A stretch of DNA of 64,000 nt from Niveibacterium umoris (GCF_014197015.1 NZ_JACIET010000002.1:434001-498000); one strand, 5' to 3'; positions 24,447-33,524 are shown, counted from the stretch's first letter. The notes: generated from the letters alone by a model not told the origin. Numbers and translations are program-made.

Positions 24447-25865
24447 TCAGGCTTGTGAGGACGCCGGGGTGCTGAGTACGGCAGGCGGGCGCCGGAACAG
24501 GTAACGCGCCGACACCAGCAGGGCTGCGAACAGCAACAGCGCGGCGGCCTGCAGGGTGATACCCGTGTGGCGTGCCATGCCGACAGCATCGAACACCGGT
24601 GCGTGGCCCCCTGCATACACCACCACCAGCACGGCGAGCCCGAGCGAGGCGCCCAGCTGGTGGGCGACATTGACGAGGCCAGATGCAGCGCCTGCGTTGC
24701 GGCCTTCCACCCCTGAAACACCCGCCACCGTGAGCGGCGCCAGCACCCAGCCCTGACCGAAGCCCAGCAGGATCATGGGCAACATCACACCATCGGGATA
24801 CGACATCCGCGCCGCCGTCAGGCCCAGCCACAGCAGGCCGACCACACACAGGCTGAGCCCGGCCAGCAGCACACGACGCTGCCCGAAGCGGCGGGTGACG
24901 CGCGGCACGCTGATCGACGAGAGGAACTGCGGCAAGGTCACCGGCACGAAGGCCAGCCCGGCCTGCATGGGCGAAAAGCCCAGCGAGCCCTGCAGGTACT
25001 GCGCGGTAAAGAACCAGAAGCCCACCATGCCGGCGAGAAACAGCAGGCGCGCCACATAGGCGCCGTTGCGCTGGGCATCGCCGAGCAGGCCCAGCGGCAG
25101 CAGGGGCTGACTAGCGTGCTGCTCGATCCACAGGAAGGCGCCGAGCAGCAGGATGCCGGCAAGGATGGCGCCCTGCGTCAGCGACGCGGCCCAGCCGGCT
25201 TCGGCGGCCTCGACGATGCCGAACACCAGCGCGAACATGCCCAGCGTGGCAGTCAGCGCACCCGCCAGGTCGAAACGACCGGTATGGCGCGGCGTTTCGC
25301 CGATGTAACGCAGGCTTCCGACAATCAGCACGGCGCCTATCGGCAGATTGATGAAGAAGCCGGCGCGCCAGGAGATGAGGTCGGCGAGCAGACCGCCCAG
25401 CACCAGGCCGAGGGTCGCGCCGATGCCGGCTGCCGCGGCGTACCAGGCGAGCGCACGGTTACGCGCCTGGCCTTCCTCGAAATAGGTGGCGATCAATGCC
25501 AGCGTGGAAGGCGCCAGCACTGCCGCACCAAAACCCTGCACGGCACGGAAGGCGATCATCCACGCGGGGGTCATCGCGGTCCCGATCGCCAACGAGGCAA
25601 ACGTGAAGATGGCCAGCCCGACGATGAACATGCGGCGCCGGCCGAGGATGTCGCCGGCGCGTGCGCCGAGCAGCAGGAAGCCACCGAAAGCCAGCGTGTA
25701 GGCATTCTGGATCCACGACAGGCTGGCCGGCGTGAAGGCCAGCTCGGCGCGGATCTTCGGCAGGCCGGTGAGCACGATGGAGATGTCGACGACCAGCATC
25801 AGGTAGCTCGCCATGATGATGGCGAGGATGGTGCCGCGATGGGGATGGGGGTTCGTATTGTTCAT
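24447..25865 (-). CDS. MFS transporter, DHA2 (EmrB/QacA) type
   Basis: A 472-residue carrier with about 14 hydrophobic segments. Seen: DHA2 motif near helix 1 (YLMLVVDISIVLTGLPKI; Asp in a membrane helix), loop 2-3 motif GARAGDILGRRRMF, and motif C in helix 5 (ATLGLVLGGLLADLISWRAGFFI read in two parts). These are hallmarks of drug/proton antiporters of the inner membrane. Its start overlaps the stop of the SDR gene by four bases, so the two are translationally coupled. It probably exports a toxic substrate or product of the neighbouring reductases. Confidence 0.93.
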   Translation of the reverse strand: MNNTNPHPHRGTILAIIMASYLMLVVDISIVLTGLPKIRAELAFTPASLSWIQNAYTLAFGGFLLLGARAGDILGRRRMFIVGLAIFTFASLAIGTAMTPAWMIAFRAVQGFGAAVLAPSTLALIATYFEEGQARNRALAWYAAAAGIGATLGLVLGGLLADLISWRAGFFINLPIGAVLIVGSLRYIGETPRHTGRFDLAGALTATLGMFALVFGIVEAAEAGWAASLTQGAILAGILLLGAFLWIEQHASQPLLPLGLLGDAQRNGAYVARLLFLAGMVGFWFFTAQYLQGSLGFSPMQAGLAFVPVTLPQFLSSISVPRVTRRFGQRRVLLAGLSLCVVGLLWLGLTAARMSYPDGVMLPMILLGFGQGWVLAPLTVAGVSGVEGRNAGAASGLVNVAHQLGASLGLAVLVVVYAGGHAPVFDAVGMARHTGITLQAAALLLFAALLVSARYLFRRPPAVLSTPASSQA

Positions 25866-26446
25866 TTCGTGCTGACGCCAAGACTGCTGCGCCGATGCAA
25901 AGCCGGATCGAGTGCCAGCTTCACGATCAGGTCGGAGAGGCTGTTGAGCGACACGTCGTGCCCACGGAAGGCTTCGCCCTTCTGCGTGAGCTGGTAGCTC
26001 ACCGACTTGTCGCGGGTGAACCAGCCCGGGCGCAGGATCGTGTAGTCGAGATCCGAGGCCTCGATCAGCGCAGCCGAATCCCGGTAGGGGTCGAGCACGC
26101 TGCGATACTTCTCGCCCGGCACTTCGCCGTAGATCCCCATCGAACTGATGAAGATCAGGCGTTTCAATCCCGTCGCCTGCATCGCAGCGATGATCACGCG
26201 CGCTTGCTCCGCAATGGCGCCAGCGAGGTTGGCATAAACCACGTCCTGCCCCTGCATCGCAGCCTCCAGAACGGCCTGGTCGAGCACATCGCCTTCGACG
26301 ATGCGCACACGCGCCGGGTCCGGGTTTGAGATCCGCTTCGCACGGCGCAGAAAGAGGATCAGCTCAACGTTCGGCTGCTCCAGCAAGAACGGAACGGTGT
26401 TGCGCGCGAGCTGGCCGTTCGCGCCGAGGATCAGGATGCGTGGCAT
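25862..26446 (-). CDS. NAD(P)-binding (atypical SDR, NmrA/YwnB-like) protein
   Basis: A 194-residue Rossmann protein. Seen: ILILGANGQLARNTVPFLL (GxxGxxA nucleotide-binding turn), VEGDVLD, LKRLIFISSMGIYGE and LDYTILRPGWF. This is the pattern of the atypical short-chain dehydrogenases of the NAD(P)H-binding group, which lack the YxxxK pair in the usual place. Family members reduce flavins or act as redox sensors. It sits between the iron alcohol dehydrogenase gene (58 bases upstream) and the overlapping MFS gene, inside the operon. Confidence 0.9.
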   Translation of the reverse strand: MPRILILGANGQLARNTVPFLLEQPNVELILFLRRAKRISNPDPARVRIVEGDVLDQAVLEAAMQGQDVVYANLAGAIAEQARVIIAAMQATGLKRLIFISSMGIYGEVPGEKYRSVLDPYRDSAALIEASDLDYTILRPGWFTRDKSVSYQLTQKGEAFRGHDVSLNSLSDLIVKLALDPALHRRSSLGVSTK

Positions 26447-26504
26447 GGGAAGCTTTCGTTAGCGCATCAGGCGGCCGGCATGACGGCCGCCTGAAACGGC
26501 TGTC

Positions 26505-27653
26505 TTACAGCGCGTTCTTGAGGATGGTGGTGACCACGTCGCGGGTGTAGATCTCGGCAATGCCGAACCACTTGGCGTTGCCCAGCACGTTGTCGATGGT
26601 CGCCGGCAGGTCGGCCTCGGTGATGCCCAGTTGCGACAGGCGCGTCGGCGTGCCGATCTTGTCGAACCATTGCTCCAGCGCGGCAATGCCTTGCTCGGCG
26701 GTGTCCAGGCCGAAGACTTCCTCGGCGAAGCGCTTGAACTGCTCGGGGTTGCGGCCGTGGTACCACTTCATCCAGGCCGGCATGATCACCGACAGGCCCG
26801 CACCGTGCGGCACATTGAACAGCGCCGAGAGCGCGTGCTCGATCATGTGGTTCGGATAGCTGAAACCGGCAGTACCGGAGTAGATCAGGCCGTTGAGCGC
26901 CTGCGTGGAGGCCCACGCGAACTCGGCCCGCGCCCCGTAGTTTGTGGGATCGGCCAGCAAGGTCTCGGTGGTCTCGATCACCGTCTTGATGATCGCTTCG
27001 ACCAGGCGCGACTGGAAGCGCGGTTGCACCTTGGCCGTGAAGTAGCCTTCGATCGAGTGGGCAATGATGTCGGAGGCCGAATACACGAGGTAGTCACGCG
27101 ATACGGTCTGCATCAGCGCAGGATTCACGATCGACACTTTGGGGAAGGTGTGCGGCGAGCCAATCGCAAACTTTTCCCTGGTCTCTTCATTGGTCACCAC
27201 GGCGCCGCTGTTCATCTCGCTGCCGGTGGCGGCGAGCGTCAGCACACTGAAGATCGGCAGCGCAGCCTTGATCGTGGCGGCGCGCGTGAAGAGCTCCCAC
27301 ACGTCTCCGTCATGCAGCACACCGGCCGCGATGGCCTTGGAGCTGTCCAGCACCGAACCGCCGCCCACGGCGAGCACGGCCTCGACCTGATGGGTACGCG
27401 CCACCGCAATGGCCTCGCGCACCGTGGAGATCACCGGGTTGCTGACGATGCCGCCGAACTCGACCCAGGCGATGCCCTGCGCGGCGAGGCTCTTTGTCAC
27501 TGCGTCAAACAGGCCGTCGCGCTTGATGCGCTCGCTACCGTAGGTGAGCAGCACCTTCTTGATGCCGTGGTCGGCCAGATGCTGGCCGACCTGCTGCTCC
27601 TTGCCGGTGCCGAAATCGATGGTGGTCGGGTTGTGGAACACAAAGTTGTCCAT
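26505..27653 (-). CDS. iron-containing alcohol dehydrogenase (YqhD/butanol dehydrogenase type)
   Basis: A 382-residue NAD(P)H-dependent aldehyde reductase. Start ATG 27653 has CAAGGAGAG upstream. Seen: GGGSVLDSSKAIAAG (cofactor), SASDIIAHSIEGYF (metal Asp and His) and NHMIEHALSALFNVPHGAGLS (two further metal His). Length matches YqhD-like enzymes that reduce a wide range of short aldehydes. It is the first gene of the operon and divergent from a LysR gene, with a palindromic element between. In other bacteria, pairings of YqhD-like enzymes with AKRs serve in aldehyde stress. Confidence 0.95.
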   Translation of the reverse strand: MDNFVFHNPTTIDFGTGKEQQVGQHLADHGIKKVLLTYGSERIKRDGLFDAVTKSLAAQGIAWVEFGGIVSNPVISTVREAIAVARTHQVEAVLAVGGGSVLDSSKAIAAGVLHDGDVWELFTRAATIKAALPIFSVLTLAATGSEMNSGAVVTNEETREKFAIGSPHTFPKVSIVNPALMQTVSRDYLVYSASDIIAHSIEGYFTAKVQPRFQSRLVEAIIKTVIETTETLLADPTNYGARAEFAWASTQALNGLIYSGTAGFSYPNHMIEHALSALFNVPHGAGLSVIMPAWMKWYHGRNPEQFKRFAEEVFGLDTAEQGIAALEQWFDKIGTPTRLSQLGITEADLPATIDNVLGNAKWFGIAEIYTRDVVTTILKNAL

Positions 27654-27713
27654 GTGTCTCTCCTTGGGATTGAAGGCTGAGTTGATGGGCTGAACTTTAG
27701 GATCCACACAAAC

Positions 27714-27740
27714 ATTCAACTAGACGGATATGAATTGAAT
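27714..27740. promoter_or_regulatory. candidate LysR operator, ATTCAA-N15-TTGAAT
   Basis: A perfect 6-bp inverted repeat in an AT-rich 126-base region shared by the divergent Fe-ADH and LysR genes. The spacing (21 bases between half-site centres) suits a LysR-type dimer pair. Inferred from position and symmetry only. Confidence 0.45.
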
Positions 27741-27779
27741 GATTTACAACCAATCACTGTAAATAAGCCGGGTGCTGTC

Positions 27780-28724
27780 ATGTCGATCAACGAGTTGCGC
27801 GCCATCACCACCTTCATCCGCACCGCCGAGCTGGGCAGTCTGAGCAAGGCCGCCGAGGCTCAGCAGATCTCGCCGCAGGCGGCCAGCAAGGCGCTGGGCC
27901 AGCTTGAGCAGCATCTGGGGGTGCGCCTGTTTCACCGCACCACGCGCAGCATGGCGCTCACCGAAGAAGGCCAGCGTTTTCTGGAGGCGGCGCAGCCCTC
28001 CCTGCTCGGCCTGCAGCAGGCACTGCTCGCCGTGCGCCAGACCCGCGAGGACTTTGCCGGGCCATTGCGCATCGTTGGCCCGCGCTCGGTACTGCAACCG
28101 GTGATCAGCCCGGTACTGCAGGAATACTGCCGGCTGTATCCCGAGGTGCAGCCCGATGTGCAGCTCGATGACCGCATCGGCAACTGGGTCGAGGATCGCG
28201 TCGACGTGGGCTTCCGCATCGGCTCTTCACCGCAGGAAGGCCTGATTGCCCGCCGGCTCTTCCCAATGCAGCTGGTCGTTTGCGCCGCACCGAGCTATCT
28301 GCGCAAGTACGGCGTGCCGCAGAATCGCCATGAACTGAACCAACACCGCTGTAGCGTGTTCCGCCACCCCGGCACAGGGCGCCTCGTGCCCTGGCACCTG
28401 AAGATCGACGAGAGCACGCTGGACTGGCCGGTGTCGCCCGCTTTCAGCACCAATGACGAACTGCTGGAACTGCACGCAGTACTGGCCGGTGAAGTGATCG
28501 GCCAGCTTGCCGTGCCCACGGCCGCGCCTCACATCCGCGCCGGGCGACTGGTGCCGCTGCTGGCCGAGCATGTGGCGGACGGCTACAGCCTGTTCATCTA
28601 CTACGGCAGCCGTGCCCTGCCGGCGCGCGTGCGGCGCTTCATCGATCTGGCGGTCGACCGGCTAACCGGGAGTAATGACTTTGTATTGAGCGCAGAGGAA
28701 CTCACCAGCAGACGTTTTTCCTGA
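27780..28724 (+). CDS. LysR-family transcriptional regulator
   Basis: A 314-residue regulator. ATG 27780 gives the standard MSINELRAITTFIRTAELG start; an upstream ATG at 27735 would add 15 residues. The helix-turn-helix is SLSKAAEAQQISPQAASKALGQLEQHLG (about 17-44), followed by the HRTTRSMALTEEG wing and a substrate-binding domain. This belongs to the AaeR/DmlR-like group common in proteobacteria. It is transcribed away from the five-gene reductase operon and is its probable controller. Confidence 0.92.
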   Translation: MSINELRAITTFIRTAELGSLSKAAEAQQISPQAASKALGQLEQHLGVRLFHRTTRSMALTEEGQRFLEAAQPSLLGLQQALLAVRQTREDFAGPLRIVGPRSVLQPVISPVLQEYCRLYPEVQPDVQLDDRIGNWVEDRVDVGFRIGSSPQEGLIARRLFPMQLVVCAAPSYLRKYGVPQNRHELNQHRCSVFRHPGTGRLVPWHLKIDESTLDWPVSPAFSTNDELLELHAVLAGEVIGQLAVPTAAPHIRAGRLVPLLAEHVADGYSLFIYYGSRALPARVRRFIDLAVDRLTGSNDFVLSAEELTSRRFS

Positions 28725-29016
28725 AGGCCGCGCAAAGGTCCTGCGCGCAGACCGTCCGGCTGGTTTCCGATACGCCGTCTCCCAAATAGCCATTCAGCGG
28801 AAGCACTACCTGCAGCCTGGCGGCTGACCGTTCACCGCATCGAAAGGCCCGGATTCGCTTCGAAGAAAGCATGCAGTGCCGGTTCATCGGCAGCATGCAG
28901 TTCAAACGAAGTCAGGCCGTTCACGCTCGGCGAAGGCAGCATGCCGCCTGAGATTGGGGTCTCTTCGCTCAGGTGTGCTTACCGGCAGGGGCGTCGCAGA
29001 ACGCCCCGCTGGCGGC

Positions 29017-30411
29017 TCAATAAAGGGTGCGCCCGTCGCCCAGCAGGTAGGCGTGGCAATCCACCGCGGCCTGGTCGCAGTGCTTGATCCAGGTGTCGCG
29101 GATCTCCGGGTTCCAGCCGTCGAACCAGTCGGCGTGCACCGAATAGCCGGCCGGCAGCGACAAGTCGTCGGACGACAGGCGCCAGTTCAGCGGCGCGTCG
29201 GCGGTGCGGACGAGGTAGAGCACGTTGAGCGTGATCTCGGGCAGCGCGACCGGGTGGGTGGCCGGGCAGCCGCTGCCGGTGGGATAGGCCATGTGGCTCT
29301 TGTGGTTGGCCGAGTCGAGGTTGACGCCGTCCCAGCACTGCGGGAAGCGCACCGACATCTGCACGTTGTCGCCCACCGCGCAGTTCGGAATCGTCGCGAA
29401 GTGTTCCGGCGAACTGCGGCAGGACCAGTTGGCGACGTCCTGCGCGCCCTTGGCCTTCATGTCGCCGGCGATCATGCGCAGGCCGGCCGGCATGGCCCGC
29501 ACGTCGGCGGCCTTCACGCCGCCGTAGCCGGTCTTGTAGTACCAGATCGGGTCGCTGGGTACGACCGGCTTGTGGCTCACGGTGTCGATCAGCGCCGGCA
29601 CCCAGTAGGCAGATCGATTCGCAATGCCGCCGGCACAGGTGGAGTTGCCGCTGCCGGCAAGGGTCTGCGCGGTGGAATAGGCGTTCGCACCGGTGTTGCC
29701 GAAGAAGGCGTGCAGGTGCGACATGCCCGGTTTGCCGGGGAACACGATCGGATCGTCGAAGGCCATGTGCGAGAAGCCGCAGATGGTGCGGAAGGCGCCG
29801 ACGCCATCGCTGGACGGCGTGCCGAGGTCGGTGGTGGGCTGCACCCGCAGTTCGGCAAAGCCATCGGACCCCATCGGGATCGCCTTGAGGTCGATCTGCG
29901 GGCACATGCCGCCGGCGTAGCAGACGTTGGGCGCCGCGATGGTGCCGGTGAGCATGATGTTGGCGACCTCGCAGCGCTTGGTCTCGCCCGGCGCGGGGTC
30001 GCTGCCGAAGTTGGCCGCGCTGCAGTGCCAGCCGGGGAAGCTGTTGAGGTAGCGCTTGATGAGCCACTTGCCATCGGTACCGTAGCGGATTTCGCGCAGG
30101 CCCTCGAAGTCGCAGCCGCCGAAGTACTCCGGGCTGCACGGCAACCAAGCGGTGGGCGTGACCGGGTTGAGCACGGCGCGTTCGGCCGGCAGGTCGCCGG
30201 GGGCCGGGGGCGCAGGCGTCGGCTGTGGCGTGGGTGTCACGCCGCTGCCGCCAGATGCGCCACCTCCAGCCGCTGCGCCGCTGCCCGCAGCGCTGCCGTT
30301 GCTGGCCGCCCCGCTACCACCGCCGCCGCCGCAGGCAACGACCAGGATGCAGCTTGCGAGAAGCACGGCAAGGCCGGCGAGGAACAGGTTCTGGCGGGGG
30401 GCTGGGGACAT
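29017..30411 (-). CDS. DUF1996-domain lipoprotein
   Basis: A 464-residue protein, start ATG 30411 (GGAG nine bases upstream). The lipobox region LVVAC is followed by a Gly/Ser/Ala run and a Pro-rich linker to about 75. The C-terminal DUF1996 domain is clear: MSHLHAFFGNT, NRSAYWVPALID, FPQCWDGVNLDSANHKSHM and the closing HADWFDGWN. Conserved His and Asp residues look like a metal or catalytic site, but the activity of the family is unknown. DUF1996 proteins are common in fungi and actinobacteria and less so here. The preceding 292 bases (28725-29016) hold nothing I recognise. Confidence 0.85.
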   Translation of the reverse strand: MSPAPRQNLFLAGLAVLLASCILVVACGGGGGSGAASNGSAAGSGAAAGGGASGGSGVTPTPQPTPAPPAPGDLPAERAVLNPVTPTAWLPCSPEYFGGCDFEGLREIRYGTDGKWLIKRYLNSFPGWHCSAANFGSDPAPGETKRCEVANIMLTGTIAAPNVCYAGGMCPQIDLKAIPMGSDGFAELRVQPTTDLGTPSSDGVGAFRTICGFSHMAFDDPIVFPGKPGMSHLHAFFGNTGANAYSTAQTLAGSGNSTCAGGIANRSAYWVPALIDTVSHKPVVPSDPIWYYKTGYGGVKAADVRAMPAGLRMIAGDMKAKGAQDVANWSCRSSPEHFATIPNCAVGDNVQMSVRFPQCWDGVNLDSANHKSHMAYPTGSGCPATHPVALPEITLNVLYLVRTADAPLNWRLSSDDLSLPAGYSVHADWFDGWNPEIRDTWIKHCDQAAVDCHAYLLGDGRTLY

Positions 30412-30515
30412 TGCGCGGCACTCCGTCGGGATCAGGGCGGGCGCGCAGTGTAGCGAGCCCGCCGCGAGTCATGACAAATGACTGACGAACGGCATCCAAG
30501 CTGCTGCGGCAGCGT

Positions 30516-30752
30516 TCAGCCCGGGCGCGGGTCAAGCATCCGTTTCGCCGAAGCCGGGTTGGCCGCGAGCCTGGCCGCCGGCCGCCGCGGGCGCGCCAGC
30601 AGTTCGCCGCCGCAATTGGGGCAACAACCTTGCAAGCGACCCGTGGCGCAGTCGGCACAGTAGGTGCATTCGAAGCTGCAGATGCGCGCATCCGTGCTGT
30701 CGGGCGGCAGGTCGCGGTCACAGCACGCACAGTTCGGGCGCAGCTCAAGCAT
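30516..30752 (-). CDS. DUF1272-domain zinc-ribbon-like protein
   Basis: A 78-residue protein starting MLELRPNCACCDRDLPPDS. Eight or more Cys residues in CxxC pairs (CACC, CSFECTYCADC, CCPNC) indicate one or two zinc sites. The tail RRPAARLAANPAS is typical of DUF1272. Function unknown, though the family is conserved in proteobacteria. Its start overlaps the end of the rhodanese gene by eight bases, so the two are coupled. Confidence 0.9.
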   Translation of the reverse strand: MLELRPNCACCDRDLPPDSTDARICSFECTYCADCATGRLQGCCPNCGGELLARPRRPAARLAANPASAKRMLDPRPG

Positions 30753-31170
30753 GGTCGGCGACCTCGCCCGGCTGCTCGCCGGTGGCAAACGCGAAGCCCT
30801 CGTCGGCCCAACCGGTGATGCCGCCGATCATTTCCTTCACCGCCAAACCCAGCCGCGCCAGCCGCAACGCGGCCTTGTTGGCGCCGTTGCAGTGCGGCCC
30901 GGCGCAATACACGACGAACAGCGTGTCGGCCGGGAAGCGGCGCATCACGCCCTCGGTCATCTTGCCGTGCGGCAGGTTGATCGCGCCGGGGACATGGCCG
31001 CGGGCATACAGATCCGGGCCGCGCACATCGAGCAGCACGAAGTCCTGCGCGCCTTCGGCAAGGCTGGCATGCACATCCCAGCAGTCGGTCTCGAAACCGA
31101 GGCGGGCGGCGAAATGGCGGACGGCGTCGGCGGGCGATGCGGCGGGGGTGGCGGCAACATGGCTGGGCAT
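30745..31170 (-). CDS. rhodanese-like sulfurtransferase domain protein
   Basis: A 141-residue single rhodanese domain. ATG 31170 has AAGGAG upstream. Seen: the CH2A-like motif VLLDVRGPDLYARGHVPGAINLP and an active-site loop VVYCAGPHCNGANKAA with the catalytic Cys. A closing GGITGWADEGF follows. It moves sulfane sulfur between carriers in the cytoplasm. It is divergent from an FtrA-type regulator, an arrangement seen in other betaproteobacteria and consistent with regulation by it. It is coupled to the DUF1272 gene. Confidence 0.93.
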   Translation of the reverse strand: MPSHVAATPAASPADAVRHFAARLGFETDCWDVHASLAEGAQDFVLLDVRGPDLYARGHVPGAINLPHGKMTEGVMRRFPADTLFVVYCAGPHCNGANKAALRLARLGLAVKEMIGGITGWADEGFAFATGEQPGEVADHA

Positions 31171-31269
31171 GGCGGAACTCCTTGGGCGAGACAGGTGCAG
31201 CGATTGTCGTAGCGCCGCTTGCAGGCTTACAGTGGCGGCACTGACACAAAACGGTGCACGACCGCCAAC

Positions 31270-32238
31270 ATGAACACCGCGCCCCACGTCCTCGCCGTGC
31301 TGCATCCGCGCGTCGCCTTGTTCGAGCTGGGCATTGCGGCGGAACTCTTCGGCCTCGCGCGACCGGAACTGGGCGTGCCCTGGTACCAGTTCGACACGCT
31401 GCTCACCGGCGACGGCCCGGCGCAGGCTGCCGGTGCACTGCGCCTTGCCAGCGATACCGGGCTCGATGCGTTGGATCGCGCCGACCTGATCGTGGTGCCG
31501 GGCTGGAGCACCGATCCCGAACCTCCGCCCGCCGCCCTGCTCGCTGCCCTGCAACGGGCCGATGCGCGCGGCGCACGCTTCATGTCGATCTGCTCCGGCG
31601 CCTTCCTGCTCGGTCACGCCGGCCTGCTCGATGGTCGCCGCGCCACCACCCACTGGCGCCATTGCGAGCGCTTTGCTGCGCTGTTCCCGCAGGTACGGCT
31701 GGACCCGGATGTGCTGTACGTCGAGGAAGGCCGCATCCTTACTGCCGCGGGCAGCGCCGCCGGCATCGACGCCGGCCTGCACCTGATCGCGCAGGACTAC
31801 GGCAGCGCGATCGCCAACCGGGTCGCACAACGCATGCTGGTGACCCCGCACCGCGACGGCGGCCAGCGCCAGTTCATCCCCGCCGCCTACCCGCAACGCC
31901 GCAGTGAGCGTTTCGATGCGGTGCTGGCGTGGGCCGAGGCGCATCTGGCCGAACCCTTGAGCGTGGCACGCCTCGCCGAGCGCGCCGCGATGAGCGAGCG
32001 CAGCTTCCTGCGCCGCTTTCACGGCGCCACCGCTCTGACGCCGATGGCCTGGCTGAGCCAGCTGCGGATCGGCCGCGCGCGGGCCATGCTGGAATCGGGC
32101 GACGCCACGCTGGACGACATTGCCAGCGCCTGCGGTTACGGCTCGGCGGAATCGCTGCGTGCCGCCTTCCGCCGCGAAGTGGGCTTATCGCCCGCGGCCT
32201 ACCGGCAGCGTTTCCGGATGCGCGCGCTTCAGGCCTGA
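31270..32238 (+). CDS. ftrA: FtrA/GlxA-type AraC-family transcriptional regulator
   Basis: A 322-residue regulator. The N-terminal DJ-1/PfpI (type 1 glutamine amidotransferase-like) domain is at about 8-185, with the elbow Cys in FMSICSGAFLLGHAG. The C-terminal AraC double helix-turn-helix is at about 215-315 (LSVARLAERAAMSERSFLRRF; IASACGYGSAESLRAAFRREVG). The layout and the conserved phrase MLVTPHRDGGQRQFIP are typical of FtrA. It is divergent from the rhodanese/DUF1272 pair over a 99-base control region, its likely target. The inducing signal is unknown. Confidence 0.92.
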   Translation: MNTAPHVLAVLHPRVALFELGIAAELFGLARPELGVPWYQFDTLLTGDGPAQAAGALRLASDTGLDALDRADLIVVPGWSTDPEPPPAALLAALQRADARGARFMSICSGAFLLGHAGLLDGRRATTHWRHCERFAALFPQVRLDPDVLYVEEGRILTAAGSAAGIDAGLHLIAQDYGSAIANRVAQRMLVTPHRDGGQRQFIPAAYPQRRSERFDAVLAWAEAHLAEPLSVARLAERAAMSERSFLRRFHGATALTPMAWLSQLRIGRARAMLESGDATLDDIASACGYGSAESLRAAFRREVGLSPAAYRQRFRMRALQA

Positions 32239-32621
32239 GGCGGCGCCATCAGTGCGCCCCGCAACAGGCGGTTGCGGCACAGGCGTTGCGGCTGGAAGTG
32301 GCGCAGCAGCGCTTCGATCAAGGCTTCGGCGCGCGCGGAGTTGTCGGCCGAATAGTTGCAGACGTAGGCATCGAGCGTGACGCCACGCAGTTCCGGCCAG
32401 GTGTGCACCGCGAGGTGGGATTCGGCCAGCAGCAGCACGCCGGTGATACCGGCCGGTGCCGTTTGCGGCGCGGGGAAACGGTGGAACAGTTCAGCCACCA
32501 CGGTCAGGCCCGCGGCGGCGGTCTCGCGCCGGCACAGCGCCGCGAGCGCCGCCGTGTCGCACAGCAACGCGTCGTCGCAGGCGCAGTCGAGCAGATCGGC
32601 GGTGAGGTGAAGTCCGTGCAT
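32229..32621 (-). CDS. speD: S-adenosylmethionine decarboxylase proenzyme (prokaryotic, SpeH/SpeD class 1B)
   Basis: A 130-residue pyruvoyl enzyme supplying aminopropyl groups for spermidine synthesis. The self-cleavage site is visible in GVLLLAESHLAVHTWPE (Ser of ESH becomes the pyruvoyl group). The conserved LDAYVCNYS follows, where the Cys acts as proton donor. The start ATG 32621 gives the family MHGLHLTADL N-terminus. The C-terminus overlaps the end of the convergent ftrA gene by ten bases. No spermidine synthase gene is present in the window. Confidence 0.9.
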   Translation of the reverse strand: MHGLHLTADLLDCACDDALLCDTAALAALCRRETAAAGLTVVAELFHRFPAPQTAPAGITGVLLLAESHLAVHTWPELRGVTLDAYVCNYSADNSARAEALIEALLRHFQPQRLCRNRLLRGALMAPPQA

Positions 32622-32747
32622 CGGGGCAGTCCGGGTGTGGCAAACGCGATGGTGCCACAGCACGGCGGCCCCAGTTCGCAGTATGCTGGCGGCGTCTGCG
32701 GGCTACGCCGCGTGCGGCCCGCCGCCTCGACCTTGCAAGGAGGTCCC

Positions 32748-33497
32748 ATGGATGCGCTGCACGATATCGGTCGACCCGCCCCGGGAAGCGGTATGGGGCA
32801 CGTTGCAGACACGCTGCTCCACCTCGGCCCGCGCCGCAGCATGCTGCTGGCGACCGGGCTCGCGGTGCTGCTGTCGCTGGCGCTGACCCTGTCGGCGCAT
32901 GTGCTGGTAGGCAGCCTGCCGGGCCTCACGATCCTGCTGATCGCGGCGCTCGGGCCTTTGCTGGCCGTGCCGATGTGCTTCGCGCCCTTCGTGCGCCTGC
33001 TGCAAACGCTCGAGGGGATGCGCCTCGAACTGGCGCGGCTGGCGCAGATCGACGAAACCACCCACGCCTACAACCGGCGCTTCTTCCTGCAGATGGCGCA
33101 GCGCGAGTTCGACCGCGCGCGGCGCTATCACCACCCCTTGTCGGTGCTGCATATCGAGATCGAGAGCTTCGCCGCGATCGTGTCGCATCACGGCCACGAG
33201 GGCAGCGATGCGGTGCTGCGCCGCATGGCCGGCATCGCCCTCGGGGGCACCCGCACGCTTGATGTGGTCGCCCGCTTCGAGAACGGGCGCTTCGCGCTGT
33301 TGCTGCCGGAAACCGATCAGGCATCGGCGGCGCTGGTTGCGTCGCGCCTGGTGCAGGAACTGCACAAAGCACCGGTCGCCTATGCCCGCGGCGAAGTCAG
33401 CGTCAAGGCGCGCACGCAGGCCGCCAGCATCGAACCAGGCGACGAAGCGCTCGACAGCCTGCTCAAGCGCGCCGACCTCGCCGGCCACGGCGCATAG
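32748..33497 (+). CDS. membrane GGDEF-domain protein with degenerate active site
   Basis: A 249-residue protein; ATG 32748 has a strong AAGGAGG Shine-Dalgarno. Two adjacent membrane helices lie at about 30-80. A GGDEF-fold domain follows (about 95-248; starts DETTHAYNRRFFLQMAQREFDRA). The signature loop reads RFENGRFA where active cyclases have RYGGDEFA, and the substrate-binding NxxxGD motif is also altered (SHHGHEGSDAV). It is therefore unlikely to make c-di-GMP; it may bind nucleotide or partners. A longer upstream in-frame extension overlaps ftrA/speD and is not credible. Confidence 0.8.
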   Translation: MDALHDIGRPAPGSGMGHVADTLLHLGPRRSMLLATGLAVLLSLALTLSAHVLVGSLPGLTILLIAALGPLLAVPMCFAPFVRLLQTLEGMRLELARLAQIDETTHAYNRRFFLQMAQREFDRARRYHHPLSVLHIEIESFAAIVSHHGHEGSDAVLRRMAGIALGGTRTLDVVARFENGRFALLLPETDQASAALVASRLVQELHKAPVAYARGEVSVKARTQAASIEPGDEALDSLLKRADLAGHGA

Positions 33498-33524
33498 CGC
33501 CCAGGCAGCAGCGACGCCGAGTCG

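Noticed and set aside
31929-32747. Upstream in-frame extension of the degenerate GGDEF gene
   Set aside because: It overlaps ftrA and speD, which both have full family motifs, and a strong AAGGAGG sits before the ATG at 32748.
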